Numbered from the stretch's first letter, positions 26,343 to 34,556 are shown. The stretch is DNA of 64,000 bases from Fictibacillus arsenicus (GCF_001999465.1 NZ_MQMF01000001.1:806001-870000), one strand, 5' to 3'. Made by a program: numbers and translations. Notes: generated from the sequence alone by a model not told the origin.

Positions 26343-26693
26343 TTAATTCTTCTTATCAAAATACATACCATCCGCCGACAGCGTCTGATACGGGTTCGCA
26401 TACTGAACGTTTGTTTCTTTCTTTTTCTTCATCATAGAGAGATTGTGCTTGATCTCTTCAAACTGGCGCACCAGCAAAGGTTCAATTGTCTCGTTCATCT
26501 TCACAATCATCTGCCCCATACGCTGCTCTTCCTCTGAATACGTAGCAGGTAGCTTACCCATAATCGTCTGACGCTGATCCAGTAGCTCGTTCAACCGCTC
26601 GATGTAAGGTTCGCGTTCCTCTTTTGGAAGCCCGCTCCTCACATGGTCAAACAGGTTCTTCGTAATCTCCAGCAAGATCTTAACGGCGGACAT
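26343..26693 (-). CDS. fliT: Flagellar protein FliT
   Basis: 116-residue helical protein at the fliT position, overlapping the fliS stop by one base (ATG within TAATG type junction). It has a basic N-terminus (MSAVKILLEITKNLFDHV) and charged helices, as in Bacillus FliT, a chaperone of FliD. Sequence conservation in the family is low; the call rests on position and size. Confidence 0.85.
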   Translation of the reverse strand: MSAVKILLEITKNLFDHVRSGLPKEEREPYIERLNELLDQRQTIMGKLPATYSEEEQRMGQMIVKMNETIEPLLVRQFEEIKHNLSMMKKKKETNVQYANPYQTLSADGMYFDKKN

Positions 26694-27094
26694 TACACGC
26701 GTCCAGCCTCGCCGTGCTGAATGCGGCGGTTAATCTGGATCACTTCTTTCCACATATTGCGGAAATCCAGAACATAATCTTCCACTTCATCCAGGATTTC
26801 AACATCACTTTGAATGTTCGCCTCTATCAGACGGCGGTTAATGTAATCATACATCTGCATCAAAGACTTCGAAACTTCCAGATCCATGTTCAGCGTGACC
26901 ATTAATTCCTGAATAATCTTCTGTGCTTTTAAGAGATTCTTATTCTTCTCTTCTGTATTCTTCATTTCGATCGCCGTACGAGCGAGACCAATAAATTTTA
27001 AACATCCGTTATAGAGCATGAGCGTCAACTCGCCGGGAGACGCCGTTTGGACTGAGTTATTCTGATACGCCTTGTTCGCGTTAAGTATGGACAT
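26693..27094 (-). CDS. fliS: Flagellar secretion chaperone FliS
   Basis: 133 residues. The family N-terminus AYQNNSVQTASPGELTLMLYNGCLKFI is clear, with the helical chaperone fold after it. FliS binds the flagellin C-terminus, prevents its early polymerisation, and in B. subtilis works with the FliW-CsrA switch. The FliS-binding part of flagellin is exactly the end that has two possible sources in this hag gene. Confidence 0.96.
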   Translation of the reverse strand: MSILNANKAYQNNSVQTASPGELTLMLYNGCLKFIGLARTAIEMKNTEEKNKNLLKAQKIIQELMVTLNMDLEVSKSLMQMYDYINRRLIEANIQSDVEILDEVEDYVLDFRNMWKEVIQINRRIQHGEAGRV

Positions 27095-27125
27095 GTAAAG
27101 GTAACACTCCTTTTTGGTTTAAAGA

Positions 27126-28604
27126 TTACTGTCCGCCGCCAAACTGCTGCATTAAGTACATGGCTTGTTGGTTAGAACGTTGGATAGCTTGCTCCATAGC
27201 AGAGAATTGTCTCCAGTAGCGGTTCTCCACCTGAACTAAACGATCTTCGAATGCTGAGATTCGTTTATCTACATCTGTTAATTCACGGCCGAGAGTGAAT
27301 GTTGCATTTGTTCCCCCGGTATTTCCAGCTTTTGATTCAATCTTCTTTTTAGTAGCTTCAATCGTTGCCCGAAGTTTTTTAGCTATTCCCTCGTCAGAAG
27401 TAGTGCCAGTAAATAGCTTCATTACAGCATCAGGATTCGTTGCTAACGCTTCCCGAAGCTTTTTTTCATCAATCTCTAACTTCCCTTTATCTTGATAAAT
27501 ACTAGTCGTGGTAATTCCGATTTCAGAAAGCTGATCATATTTTGTATCTCCGGTATTAATCGTTGAATACATATCCTGACGCAGGGCGTTCAATCCGCTG
27601 GAAAGAATGGAATCGCGGCGCAGCATACCACTCTTTGCCTTCTCATCCCACAGTTCAGCTTCTTTCTCAGAAAGATCCTTACGTTGCTCATCGGTTAAAG
27701 GAGGAAAATCACGATATCTTGTTTCACTTGTCTTCTTATTAATGGCTTCAATTGTTTCATTGTACTTATCAACAAAACTCTTAATAACATCTACGGTTGC
27801 ATTTGTATCGCTTGAAACTGAAATATTTGCAGACCCAATTTGCTGGAGATTATACGTGACACCGCTAATTGGAAATGAGTTCGTCGCTCTTTTCGTTGCA
27901 TAGCCATTAATCGTAAATTCTGCCAAACCACCTTGCGTTTTACCTGTAGTGGCAATTTCTCCATTAGTGACTGCGTTTGTAAAACCTAAACTCTTCATAA
28001 AAGTTTCAGTTCCGGGTCCCGTGTCATTTATTATGATGGAAGCTTGATCACCTGTATCTTTTTTAGTAATAACAAATTTATCTTGTTGTTCATCATAAAA
28101 AGCAGTTACTCCAAGGCCTGAAGAATTAAACTTAGAAGCAATAGTGTCAATACTATCTCCTTTAACAATATCAATTGTTTGCGTGGAAGTAGTTAATCCA
28201 TCACCACTTTTAACGGAAAAAGACAGCTTAACATCAGCAGCAGCTGTGTACCCTTCTGCAAGAGTCCCTTCTGTTACCCACATTGCAGGTTTTGCGAGTT
28301 TTGTTACATTGATTGCTGTCGATGTATTAACCGCATTCCCATTCGCAGTTGCGGAAACAACACTGGAGTTAGAACTTGTAACAGCTTTCTTTGAAAAACT
28401 CCCCTGCATATTAATACCGCTGAAAATCAAATTATCTAGATCTTTTAATAGCCTATTCATCGACCGATAATCATCGCGCTGCCACTCCAAAGTGGTCTTC
28501 TTCTGTGATAACTTATCTAACGGAATTCGCTCAGCTCTCATTAAATCTTTAACGAGTGAGTCAATGTCCATTCCACTCGCTAATCCACCAATTCTCATGC
28601 TCAC
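27126..28604 (-). CDS. fliD: Flagellar hook-associated protein 2 (filament cap) FliD
   Basis: 492 residues. The N-terminal MRIGGLASGMDIDSLVKDLM and the C-terminal FliD_C (about 310-480) with the coiled end ENRYWRQFSAMEQAIQRSNQQ are typical. FliD caps the filament and helps flagellin fold and insert. Starts are GTG 28604 or ATG 28598; the spacing does not decide. First of fliD-S-T after flaG. Confidence 0.96.
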   Translation of the reverse strand: MSMRIGGLASGMDIDSLVKDLMRAERIPLDKLSQKKTTLEWQRDDYRSMNRLLKDLDNLIFSGINMQGSFSKKAVTSSNSSVVSATANGNAVNTSTAINVTKLAKPAMWVTEGTLAEGYTAAADVKLSFSVKSGDGLTTSTQTIDIVKGDSIDTIASKFNSSGLGVTAFYDEQQDKFVITKKDTGDQASIIINDTGPGTETFMKSLGFTNAVTNGEIATTGKTQGGLAEFTINGYATKRATNSFPISGVTYNLQQIGSANISVSSDTNATVDVIKSFVDKYNETIEAINKKTSETRYRDFPPLTDEQRKDLSEKEAELWDEKAKSGMLRRDSILSSGLNALRQDMYSTINTGDTKYDQLSEIGITTTSIYQDKGKLEIDEKKLREALATNPDAVMKLFTGTTSDEGIAKKLRATIEATKKKIESKAGNTGGTNATFTLGRELTDVDKRISAFEDRLVQVENRYWRQFSAMEQAIQRSNQQAMYLMQQFGGGQ

Positions 28605-28619
28605 GGTTCATCACCGTCC

Positions 28620-28964
28620 CTAAATTTTTTTATCTACAAAGATACCCATAAAGTCGATCATTTCTGCATACATATCAAGGAACTTTTTATTCGGAATTTC
28701 TTTTACAACTTCCTTAGTCACTTCATCCACAATCTGCACATAATAATCGTTCAGTTTCTCATGCAGAACAAACTTTGACGAAGTATGTGCCGGTTCCAGC
28801 ATATCGTTCATCGCACTAATTACTTTTTCTAACTTCTCTTTACTTGGTTTTGCTTGTACTGAAGCTTCGGCTTGAGGAGTAGTTTCTTGTGTGTTTTGGC
28901 TTTTAAGCACAGGCTCAGATTTTTGAATAACAGGAGAACTAATAGATTGTAGTTCCACCTTCAT
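28620..28964 (-). CDS. flaG: FlaG-family flagellar protein (YvyC-like)
   Basis: 114 residues with a disordered Gln/Pro/Lys-rich N-terminus (about 1-40) and a C-terminal FlaG domain (about 45-110, NDYYVQIVDEVTKEVVKEIP). FlaG influences filament length and secretion of late substrates. First gene of flaG-fliD-fliS-fliT, with a SigmaD promoter 30 bases upstream. Confidence 0.9.
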   Translation of the reverse strand: MKVELQSISSPVIQKSEPVLKSQNTQETTPQAEASVQAKPSKEKLEKVISAMNDMLEPAHTSSKFVLHEKLNDYYVQIVDEVTKEVVKEIPNKKFLDMYAEMIDFMGIFVDKKI

Positions 28965-28991
28965 CGCCCCTTTAATTTTTCTCTAAATCTT

Positions 28992-29018
28992 ATATCGGAT
29001 TGTACATATAATTGTTAA
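28992..29018 (-). promoter_or_regulatory. SigmaD promoter of flaG-fliDST
   Basis: On the minus strand TTAA-N15-TCCGATAT against the consensus TAAA-N15-GCCGATAT. Confidence 0.75.
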
Positions 29019-29215
29019 GGAAGAAGGGGAAAAGAAAAATAGAAGAAACTTTATTACAATTCTATGAAACTGCTCTCATACACGGTTTTTTATTGTAAAA
29101 TAGTTGATGTTGAAGAAGATTAATGAAATAAAATTAACAATAAACACCAATCTTATAAATACAAAAAATTAAACTACTAAAAATAAAATCCTAAAATAAA
29201 ACTAATGAGAGGATA

Positions 29216-31153
29216 ATGGCAATAATGAAAGATAGACAGAAAAAACAGCCAAAGAAACGCAGCCAGTCCCCTAAAGCTGGCTCCAAACAGAATGCAGCCA
29301 TTGAACAACCTCTACATAAAAACAGATACATTCCGGGTCTTGACGGATTACGGGCGATTGCCGTTCTTGCCGTCATCGCCTATCATTTAAACTTTGACTG
29401 GGCTGCTGGAGGCTTACTAGGAGTTACCGTCTTTTTTGTTTTATCAGGATACCTAATTACCGATCTATTGATCACTGAATTTGTTACAACCGATCGGATT
29501 AATTTTAGAAACTTTTGGATTCGCCGGGCACGTAGATTGCTGCCTGCTATGTTCACAATGCTACTAGTCGTTATCACATGGGTTACAATCTTTGAACAGT
29601 CTATGTTAGATCGATTAGAAGAGGATACGGTCGCAGCGATTCTATACGTCAGCAACTGGTGGTATATTTTCCAAGAGCTTTCGTATTTTGAAAGTTTCGG
29701 CCCACCTTCCCTCTTAACTCACTTTTGGTCCCTCGCGGTGGAAGAGCAATTCTATATCCTATGGCCGCTTGTGATTTTACTAGTCTTGAAAATGAAGGCG
29801 AAAGAAGGATCTTTGTTCTCTCTTATGCTGCTTGGAGCAATCGCTTCAGCTGCAGCCATGACGCTTTTGTATGAACCAGGAACTGATCCGAGCCGTGTTT
29901 ATTATGGAACAGACACACGAATCTTTTCCCTATTACTTGGTGCTAGCTTAGCAGTTATCTGGCCGAGCCGAAAACTATCAACGAACTTGCCATCTGAGAT
30001 TCGCTGGAAACTAGATTTTGTCGGTTTATTTGCTTTAGGTTTCATTTTCTACATGTTCTATAGTACGGACCAGTATCAAGACTTCCTGTATCAAGGCGGT
30101 ATGGTGGCGATGTCTGTTGCTTCACTGCTCGTAGTGGCTGTAATCGTGCATCCATCCAGTAAGCTGAACACCATATTAAGCTTCAAACCATTGCGCTGGA
30201 TTGGTGTTCGTTCTTACGGAATCTACTTATGGCATTTTCCGGTGATTGTGCTTACTAGCCCGCAATGGGGAGCAGATGCACCCAGTTTAATTCGAACATT
30301 GCTGCAGATGTGCTTAATTTTGAGTTTTGCAAGCCTATCTTGGACGTTCATCGAAAATCCAATACGAAAAGGAGCGTTAACCCGATTCTGCCGAGTTGTG
30401 AAATGCGGAGAGTGGAGACGGGAAAAATCGTTTATTGGACGCTTTGTCACAACAGCAAGTATCCTTTGCGTCTTTTTAACGATCTCTACTATAGGTCTCA
30501 CAACAACATCTGTTGCGCTCAGTAAAGACAACGTGATCAATACGATACAAGAAAAAGTCGGAAAAGAAGAACCGCCAACAGAGAATAAGATAAACGAACA
30601 GGACACTAAACCTGAAACACCAAAAAAAGAGCCTAAAAAAGAGGAGCCGAAAGAAGAAACACCCCAGATCGAAACGCCTCCTGCATGGGCAAACAAGTCA
30701 GTAACAGTTATTGGAGATTCCGTCATGATCGATGTAACGCCACACCTTGAAGAAGCTTTCGAGAATGTAGAGGTTGATGCAAAAATCGGACGTCAATTTA
30801 GAGAAGCCGAAGATATCGTGCAGCAAAAGAAAAACAATGGCAGCTTAGGAGAGATTGTTGTCATCGAGCTTGGAGCAAATGGACCGCTTTCTGAGGAAAA
30901 ACTCGCTGAATTAATTAAAGATATCGGAACAAACCGTGATGTGTATATGATTACTACACGTGTACCAAAACCATGGCAAAATGAAATCAACGATACCATG
31001 AAAGAAGTTGCGAGAGATTATAACAATGTGCAGGTAGTAGACTGGTTCTCGTTCAGTAAATCACACCTTGAGTACATTGGAAATGATGGTGTGCATCTTA
31101 CGCTGACTGGAGCAAGAGTTTACGCTGAGTATCTGATAAACCATATAAAGTGA
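29216..31153 (+). CDS. OatA-like acyltransferase with SGNH domain
   Basis: 645 residues: basic N-terminus, Acyltransferase_3 membrane domain (about 38-400, ten or so TM; RYIPGLDGLRAIAVLAVIAYH and LWHFPVIV are typical), a Lys/Glu/Pro linker (about 440-490), then an extracellular SGNH esterase domain (about 495-645). The catalytic Ser is in IGDSVM and the Asp-His in NDGVHLT. This is the architecture of peptidoglycan O-acetyltransferase OatA, which protects muramic acid from lysozyme. It is inserted in the flagellar cluster between flaG and hag, on the opposite strand. Start 29216 (ATG, GAGAGG close by) or 29225. Confidence 0.92.
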   Translation: MAIMKDRQKKQPKKRSQSPKAGSKQNAAIEQPLHKNRYIPGLDGLRAIAVLAVIAYHLNFDWAAGGLLGVTVFFVLSGYLITDLLITEFVTTDRINFRNFWIRRARRLLPAMFTMLLVVITWVTIFEQSMLDRLEEDTVAAILYVSNWWYIFQELSYFESFGPPSLLTHFWSLAVEEQFYILWPLVILLVLKMKAKEGSLFSLMLLGAIASAAAMTLLYEPGTDPSRVYYGTDTRIFSLLLGASLAVIWPSRKLSTNLPSEIRWKLDFVGLFALGFIFYMFYSTDQYQDFLYQGGMVAMSVASLLVVAVIVHPSSKLNTILSFKPLRWIGVRSYGIYLWHFPVIVLTSPQWGADAPSLIRTLLQMCLILSFASLSWTFIENPIRKGALTRFCRVVKCGEWRREKSFIGRFVTTASILCVFLTISTIGLTTTSVALSKDNVINTIQEKVGKEEPPTENKINEQDTKPETPKKEPKKEEPKEETPQIETPPAWANKSVTVIGDSVMIDVTPHLEEAFENVEVDAKIGRQFREAEDIVQQKKNNGSLGEIVVIELGANGPLSEEKLAELIKDIGTNRDVYMITTRVPKPWQNEINDTMKEVARDYNNVQVVDWFSFSKSHLEYIGNDGVHLTLTGARVYAEYLINHIK

Positions 31154-31723
31154 GTCAATGGGTCGAAATTTGAGTTCTATGAGTCAAAGTAGAGATCTAT
31201 GAGTCTTTATCCACTCTCTATGAGTCTTTGTAACGGGGCTATGAACATAAAGTAATTTCTATGAGTCAAACTTAAGAGTCTATGAGTCGAAACATACATG
31301 TTTTGAACCAAACAAAAATAAAGAAAGGGCTTGACCATAGAGTCAGCCCCTGTCTTCTATTCTTCTTCATCTCCGCCTGTTAGCGGATTTTCTTTTCCTT
31401 ACTGCTCAGGGAATTCCACTTGTGGCAGATCTTTTAAAATCCGTAAGCACAGGCAGGTAATAAGCTGAGATGGTAATTTCATAAGTAAGCTGATTAGATG
31501 TTCGAAACACTGTCCGATAAAACTTAGTTTTTCAAATGAAGGTAGAGCCGATTCCTATTGTCAGTAATAAGGTGTATAGAGGTACACCTAATCGGATTCA
31601 GTTACGTTCCGCCTCTTAACAGCAACTGTACCTCGATTAGAAAAAGTGTTGAAATGTAAAAAATATGACAGGTGGTTTCAAAATCTAGTAAAATATAGAA
31701 AAAGGAACTTAAAGGAGGTTTGT
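31154..31723. other. Gene-free stretch with array A and probable decayed sequence
   Basis: Starts with the 21-bp array (31156-31300). A weak hairpin, GGGCTTGAC / GTCAGCCC, lies at about 31326-31349. From about 31585 back to 31400 a minus-strand frame of about 55 codons is open and protein-like (contains SLLMKLPSQLIT and ILKDLPQVEFPEQ) but has no start or ribosome-binding site, so it may be the tail of a decayed gene. The HEG leader with AAAGGAGG ends the region. Confidence 0.5.
31156..31300. repeat. 21-bp tandem array A (7 units, word CTATGAGTC)
   Basis: CTATGAGTC or a close variant starts at 31156 (CAATGGGTC), 31177, 31197, 31218, 31239 (CTATGAACA), 31259 and 31280. Spacings are 21, 20, 21, 21, 20 and 21. 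The 11-12 bases between words are not conserved. It begins at the stop of the OatA-like gene. Confidence 0.85.
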
Positions 31724-32613
31724 ATGGAAGCTGAATTAGTCGAAGAAATAAATAAAATTTTACCTTCTAAAGTCATTTCTATGGTAATCGGTAAGTTGTT
31801 AGGAGATGGAAATTTAACCATTGAAAAAAACAAACGACCGAGGTTACGTTTTTCACATAAATGGCAAGATAAACAGTGGTGTGAACATTCGAGAAACCAG
31901 CTAACAACCGTTCTTTCTTTTCCTCCTATTAAATATAGAAAAGTGAACGGTGCGCGAGTAAAAGATGGTTTTACAGAAATCTACTATGCACAGTCTCTTA
32001 CACAACCATCCCCTTTTGTCTTTTACAATCTCACTTCACGAGAACCTCATTAGCCTGGTGATTTATGGACGACGGTCATTTGAAAAGAGTAAACGACCAA
32101 CCTTCAAAGATTATACTCTCAACAGAATCATTCAGCCCTCTAGAATTACAAAATCTATGCTCTCTTTTAGAAGAAAAATTTCTCCTTGAATTTAAAATTG
32201 ATAAAGCAAAACGTTTAGTCATCTATAACAAGATGCAGATACACTATTTCTTGAAGCTGGTACAACCCTACCTCGTAAGTTGCATGTATCGAAAGACAAT
32301 ATTAAAAAGTTCAATTTGTAATGTTACGAATCCAAAGAGAACTACCATATACCTTCCCATTAAACTAACCTCTCCAACTAAGCAAATTCATGAAGCTTTA
32401 ACCTTATTAAAAGAAAAGATAAATATTTTAAGTGACGAAACAAAATATGTTGATTTGTATTGTTCTGTATTAAGGAACTTAGATATAAGGAAACACACTA
32501 ATTTTAGTTATCAAGTTACTTTACAGCCAAACATCATTACTGACATATTGAAATGTCGCTCCTTAACAGGGTTGAAAGTAAGCGAGATCGTCCATTGGTG
32601 TTTTTTAAAATAA
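31724..32613 (+). pseudogene. LAGLIDADG homing endonuclease, broken by frameshift and deletion
   Basis: Start ATG 31724 with AAAGGAGG five bases upstream (MEAELVEEINKIL). First LAGLIDADG repeat: VISMVIGKLLGDGNLTIE, then RLRFSHKWQDKQWCEHSR, as in stand-alone intron-type endonucleases. The frame then stops at 32051-32053. The second repeat continues in another frame from about 32065 with MDDGHLKRVNDQPSK, the acidic DDG of the second motif, to 32613. The middle is shorter than in relatives and passes through a third frame, so a deletion plus frameshift has probably inactivated it. It lies about 0.3 kb beyond the hag introns on the opposite strand. Confidence 0.78.
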
Positions 32614-32642
32614 AGAAAGACCTCTATAAAGAGATCTTTTTA
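32614..32642. terminator. Bidirectional terminator between the endonuclease and yjfB
   Basis: AAAGACCTCT / AGAGATCTTT (one mismatch) with a 4-base loop, T-rich on both sides. Confidence 0.65.
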
Positions 32643-32815
32643 AAGTTTCAGATCAATCTGGCTGCCTAAGTGAGGTGTAACAGATTGTTCTAGCATCTTT
32701 GTAAAGTTTGCACTGTTTTGCTGAGCTGTGTTCATTGCCATTTCATAACGGAAAAATTAGTTTGTTGCTGAACTTGGGATTGGTTTAGCATGATGGATAG
32801 AGCAGGAATGTCCAT
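32640..32815 (-). pseudogene. YjfB-family putative motility protein, one-base frameshift
   Basis: The start ATG 32815 has AGGAGG five bases upstream. The protein begins MDIPALSIMLNQSQVQQQTN and then FSVMKWQ-stop. Restoring one A in the AAA at about 32741-32743 (reading ATGAAAATGGCAATG) gives FSVMKMAMNTAQQNSANF, then TKMLEQSVTPHLGSQIDLKL and TAA at 32640. This is the full family sequence. So either a recent one-base deletion or a sequencing error in an A-run. It lies directly behind the hag terminator, fitting its proposed motility role. Confidence 0.82.
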
Positions 32816-32836
32816 AGAAACCCTCCTAATTTTAGT

Positions 32837-32872
32837 AAAAAAGAGAACTTAGACGAGCTAAGATCTCTTTTT
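32837..32872 (-). terminator. hag terminator
   Basis: On the minus strand AAAGAGATCTTAG pairs with CTAAGTTCTCTTT (two mismatches, 5-base loop), with a run of six T at the 3' side. It directly follows exon 3. Confidence 0.85.
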
Positions 32873-32883
32873 AAAACTTAAAA

Positions 32884-34435
32884 TTAACGAAGAAGTTGAA
32901 GAACTCCTTGTGGTTGTTGGTTCGCTTGCTTCGCGACTATGTCTTTCGATCATAGAATAGACTATATCTTCACCCTTAGCTTTTAAGGGGCTGGGCACTT
33001 CGAACGGATTTACCGCCCTACGGAGTTCATTGTCATAGCGATTGCCTTAGACAGTATCTCCTAGTCGTTGAACGTTCTCCAGAGTTTCCTCTTAGGAGCT
33101 TCGCTGCTGATTATCCAATCCTTTTATTTTTCAGCCCGTCACGCTCACCGTTTCCAGTCACGTTGTGGGATAAAAGGCTCTAAGGAAATTCCAGCAATTC
33201 ACCCAGTGGTACTCTAACTCGTTACCAAGTTAGACGCCCTTCTCATTATTACCTTAAGAGTTGTAAAACTCCCTGAGGTGTTTGTTGAGATTGAGCCAAC
33301 ATTGCTTGTGCTGCTTGAGAAAGAATAGAATTCTTTGTTTGGTTCATCATTTCTTTCGCCATCGTGCGAACATTTACTTTCATAAATGACCAGACTATAT
33401 CTTCACCCTCTAGTATTCTAGTAGGGGCCGGGCACTTCGGATTCACAATGCTGATGTACATTGTTTCACCTACGGATTTCATCATCATAGCTTGCGCCTT
33501 AGATGGTCTATCCTAGTCGTTGAACCTTCTCCACTTTTTCAAGACAGGAGCTTGGCTGCTGATTACCCAATCTTTTCTTTTTTCAAGCCTTCACGCTTTT
33601 CGTTTCCAACTACGTTGTGGCAAGAAAAGCTCTAAGGGTTTCCCAGCAATTCACCCGATAATACTCACTAGCCGTTACCAGCCAGGACGACTGTGCTTGT
33701 CACTGACTAAGCAGCTAAAGCATAATCAACGTCACGGATACGAGATTCCGCAGCAGTTAGGTTTTCTGCGCCATTATTAAGGTTGTTAATACTATGCTCA
33801 AGACGATTTTGTACAGCTCCAAGATTTGAACGGTTACTTGACACTGTATTAATTGCAGTTTGAACTTTAGCTAAGTTAGCTGTAGCTGTTGCATTAGTTC
33901 CATCTAATGCTGTTAATCCAGCAGCAGTATCAACGCCTAGCGTTGCTGCAGTATTGTCTGATAAAGTTAAAGTTATCTTTTCAGTTGAATTTGCCCCAAC
34001 TTGAAAGTCTATCGTGCTTGTTGCGTTTAGAAGGTTTTTAGTATTGAACTTAGTTTGAGTTGCAATATCATTGATTTGAGCTGATAATTGACCAATTTCT
34101 TTATCAATTTCTGCATTATCGTTTGTTGTTTGTGTTCCGTTAGCAGCTTGAGTGTACAATTCTGCCATTCGTTGTAACATAGAATGAGTTTCGTTTAAAG
34201 CACCCTCAGCAGTTTGAATAAGAGAGATACCATCTTGAGCATTGCGGCTTCCTTGTTCCATACCACGAATTTGGTTACGCATTTTTTCTGAGATTGCTAA
34301 ACCTGCAGCATCATCTCCAGCACGGTTGATACGAAGACCAGAAGATAATTTCTCCATGGATTTTGATTGTCCAGTTGATGCACTGTTTAACTGGCGATGA
34401 GTGTTAAGAGCTGCAATATTGTGATTAATTCTCAT
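32884..34435 (-). CDS. hag: Flagellin, split by two group I introns
   Basis: Join of exon 1 (34435-33725, 237 codons), exon 2 (33362-33294, 23 codons) and exon 3 (32928-32884, 14 codons plus TAA): 274 residues, a short flagellin with D0/D1 domains and a small variable middle. N-terminus MRINHNIAALNTHRQLNSAS. Exon 1 ends ...SRIRDVD, exon 2 is MAKEMMNQTKNSILSQAAQA-MLA, exon 3 is QANQQPQGVLQLLR. Together they rebuild the conserved C-terminal D0 helix. Without splicing of intron 1 translation ends after DVDYALAA. Without splicing of intron 2 translation ends with QSQQTPQGVLQLLR, a near-copy of exon 3. The leader has AAGGAGG, a CsrA hairpin and a SigmaD promoter. Confidence 0.93.
32929..33293 (-). 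ncRNA. Group I intron 2 in hag (365 nt), with a flagellin C-terminus in its P1 loop
   Basis: Core elements on the minus strand: P (AATTGCTGG..CCTTAGAGC, 33176-33199), Q (AATCAGCAGC, 33103-33112), R (GTTCAACGACTAGG, 33060-33073) and S (AAGATATAGTCT, 32959-32970). R and S can form P7 (GACTA/TAGTC). P1: exon ...GGCT and intron CAATCTCA pair with TGAGAAGGGC just before P2, with a U-G at the splice site. P2 is CTAACT..AGTTAG. P9 is CTATG..CATAG. The intron ends ...TCGCGAAG (omega G 32929). The P1 loop encodes QSQQTPQGVLQLLR-stop in frame with exon 2. Confidence 0.88.
33249..33293 (-). other. Alternative flagellin C-terminal coding segment inside intron 2
   Basis: In frame with exon 2, these 45 bases give QSQQTPQGVLQLLR and TAA. 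Exon 3 (45 bases) gives QANQQPQGVLQLLR and TAA. Eleven of 14 residues agree, while most codons differ at the third base, so it is not a simple recent duplication. It also forms part of the P1 stem of the intron. Confidence 0.85.
33363..33724 (-). ncRNA. Group I intron 1 in hag (362 nt)
   Basis: Core elements on the minus strand: P (AATTGCTGGGAAACCC.., 33629-33651), Q (AATCAGCAGC, 33555-33564), R (GTTCAACGACTAGG, 33512-33525) and S (AAGATATAGTCT, 33392-33403). P1: exon GTTGAT and intron TATGCTT pair with AAGCACA and GTCGTC next to P2, with U-G at the splice site. P2 is CTGGC..GCTAG. P9 is CATTTA..TAAATG. The intron ends ...TTCGCACG (omega G 33363). Splicing joins GTT GAT to ATG GCG AAA and restores VDMAKEMM, the family consensus. 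It shows no endonuclease gene. Confidence 0.92.
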
Positions 34436-34441
34436 TATAAT

Positions 34442-34476
34442 TTCCTCCTTGAATGTGTCCGCCCACGTCCTTGTGG
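34442..34476 (-). promoter_or_regulatory. CsrA-binding hairpin and Shine-Dalgarno region of hag
   Basis: In the hag leader CCAC-AAGGAC-GTGG forms a hairpin with AGGA in the loop, the classic CsrA site. A second site is the AAGGAGG Shine-Dalgarno itself. CsrA bound to both would block hag translation, and FliW relieves it; csrA and fliW are immediately upstream. Confidence 0.75.
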
Positions 34477-34556
34477 TTGGTTGGATGTGTTTTGTTTTAT
34501 GGGAAGCTTGCAGACGTTTACGGCCGTTAAAAGTACTGCTTGTTCCTACATTAATT

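Noticed and set aside
31156-31300. CRISPR array
   Set aside because: The repeated word is only about 9 bases, imperfect, spacers are about 12 bases and no cas gene is nearby.
31400-31585. Minus-strand frame with protein-like residues
   Set aside because: No start, no ribosome-binding site and only about 55 codons; could be a decayed tail, but no family is recognised.
33249-33488. A 79-codon minus-strand frame that begins inside hag intron 1 and ends after the exon 2 flagellin tail
   Set aside because: It lacks a ribosome-binding site, and its first ~42 codons are intron core (R-S region). It is exon 2 plus upstream intron sequence, not a separate protein.
33707-34435. hag as a simple 242-aa flagellin ending DVDYALAA
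   Set aside because: It would lack the conserved C-terminal D0 helix. The missing part is present downstream after a group I intron with clear splice-site pairing.
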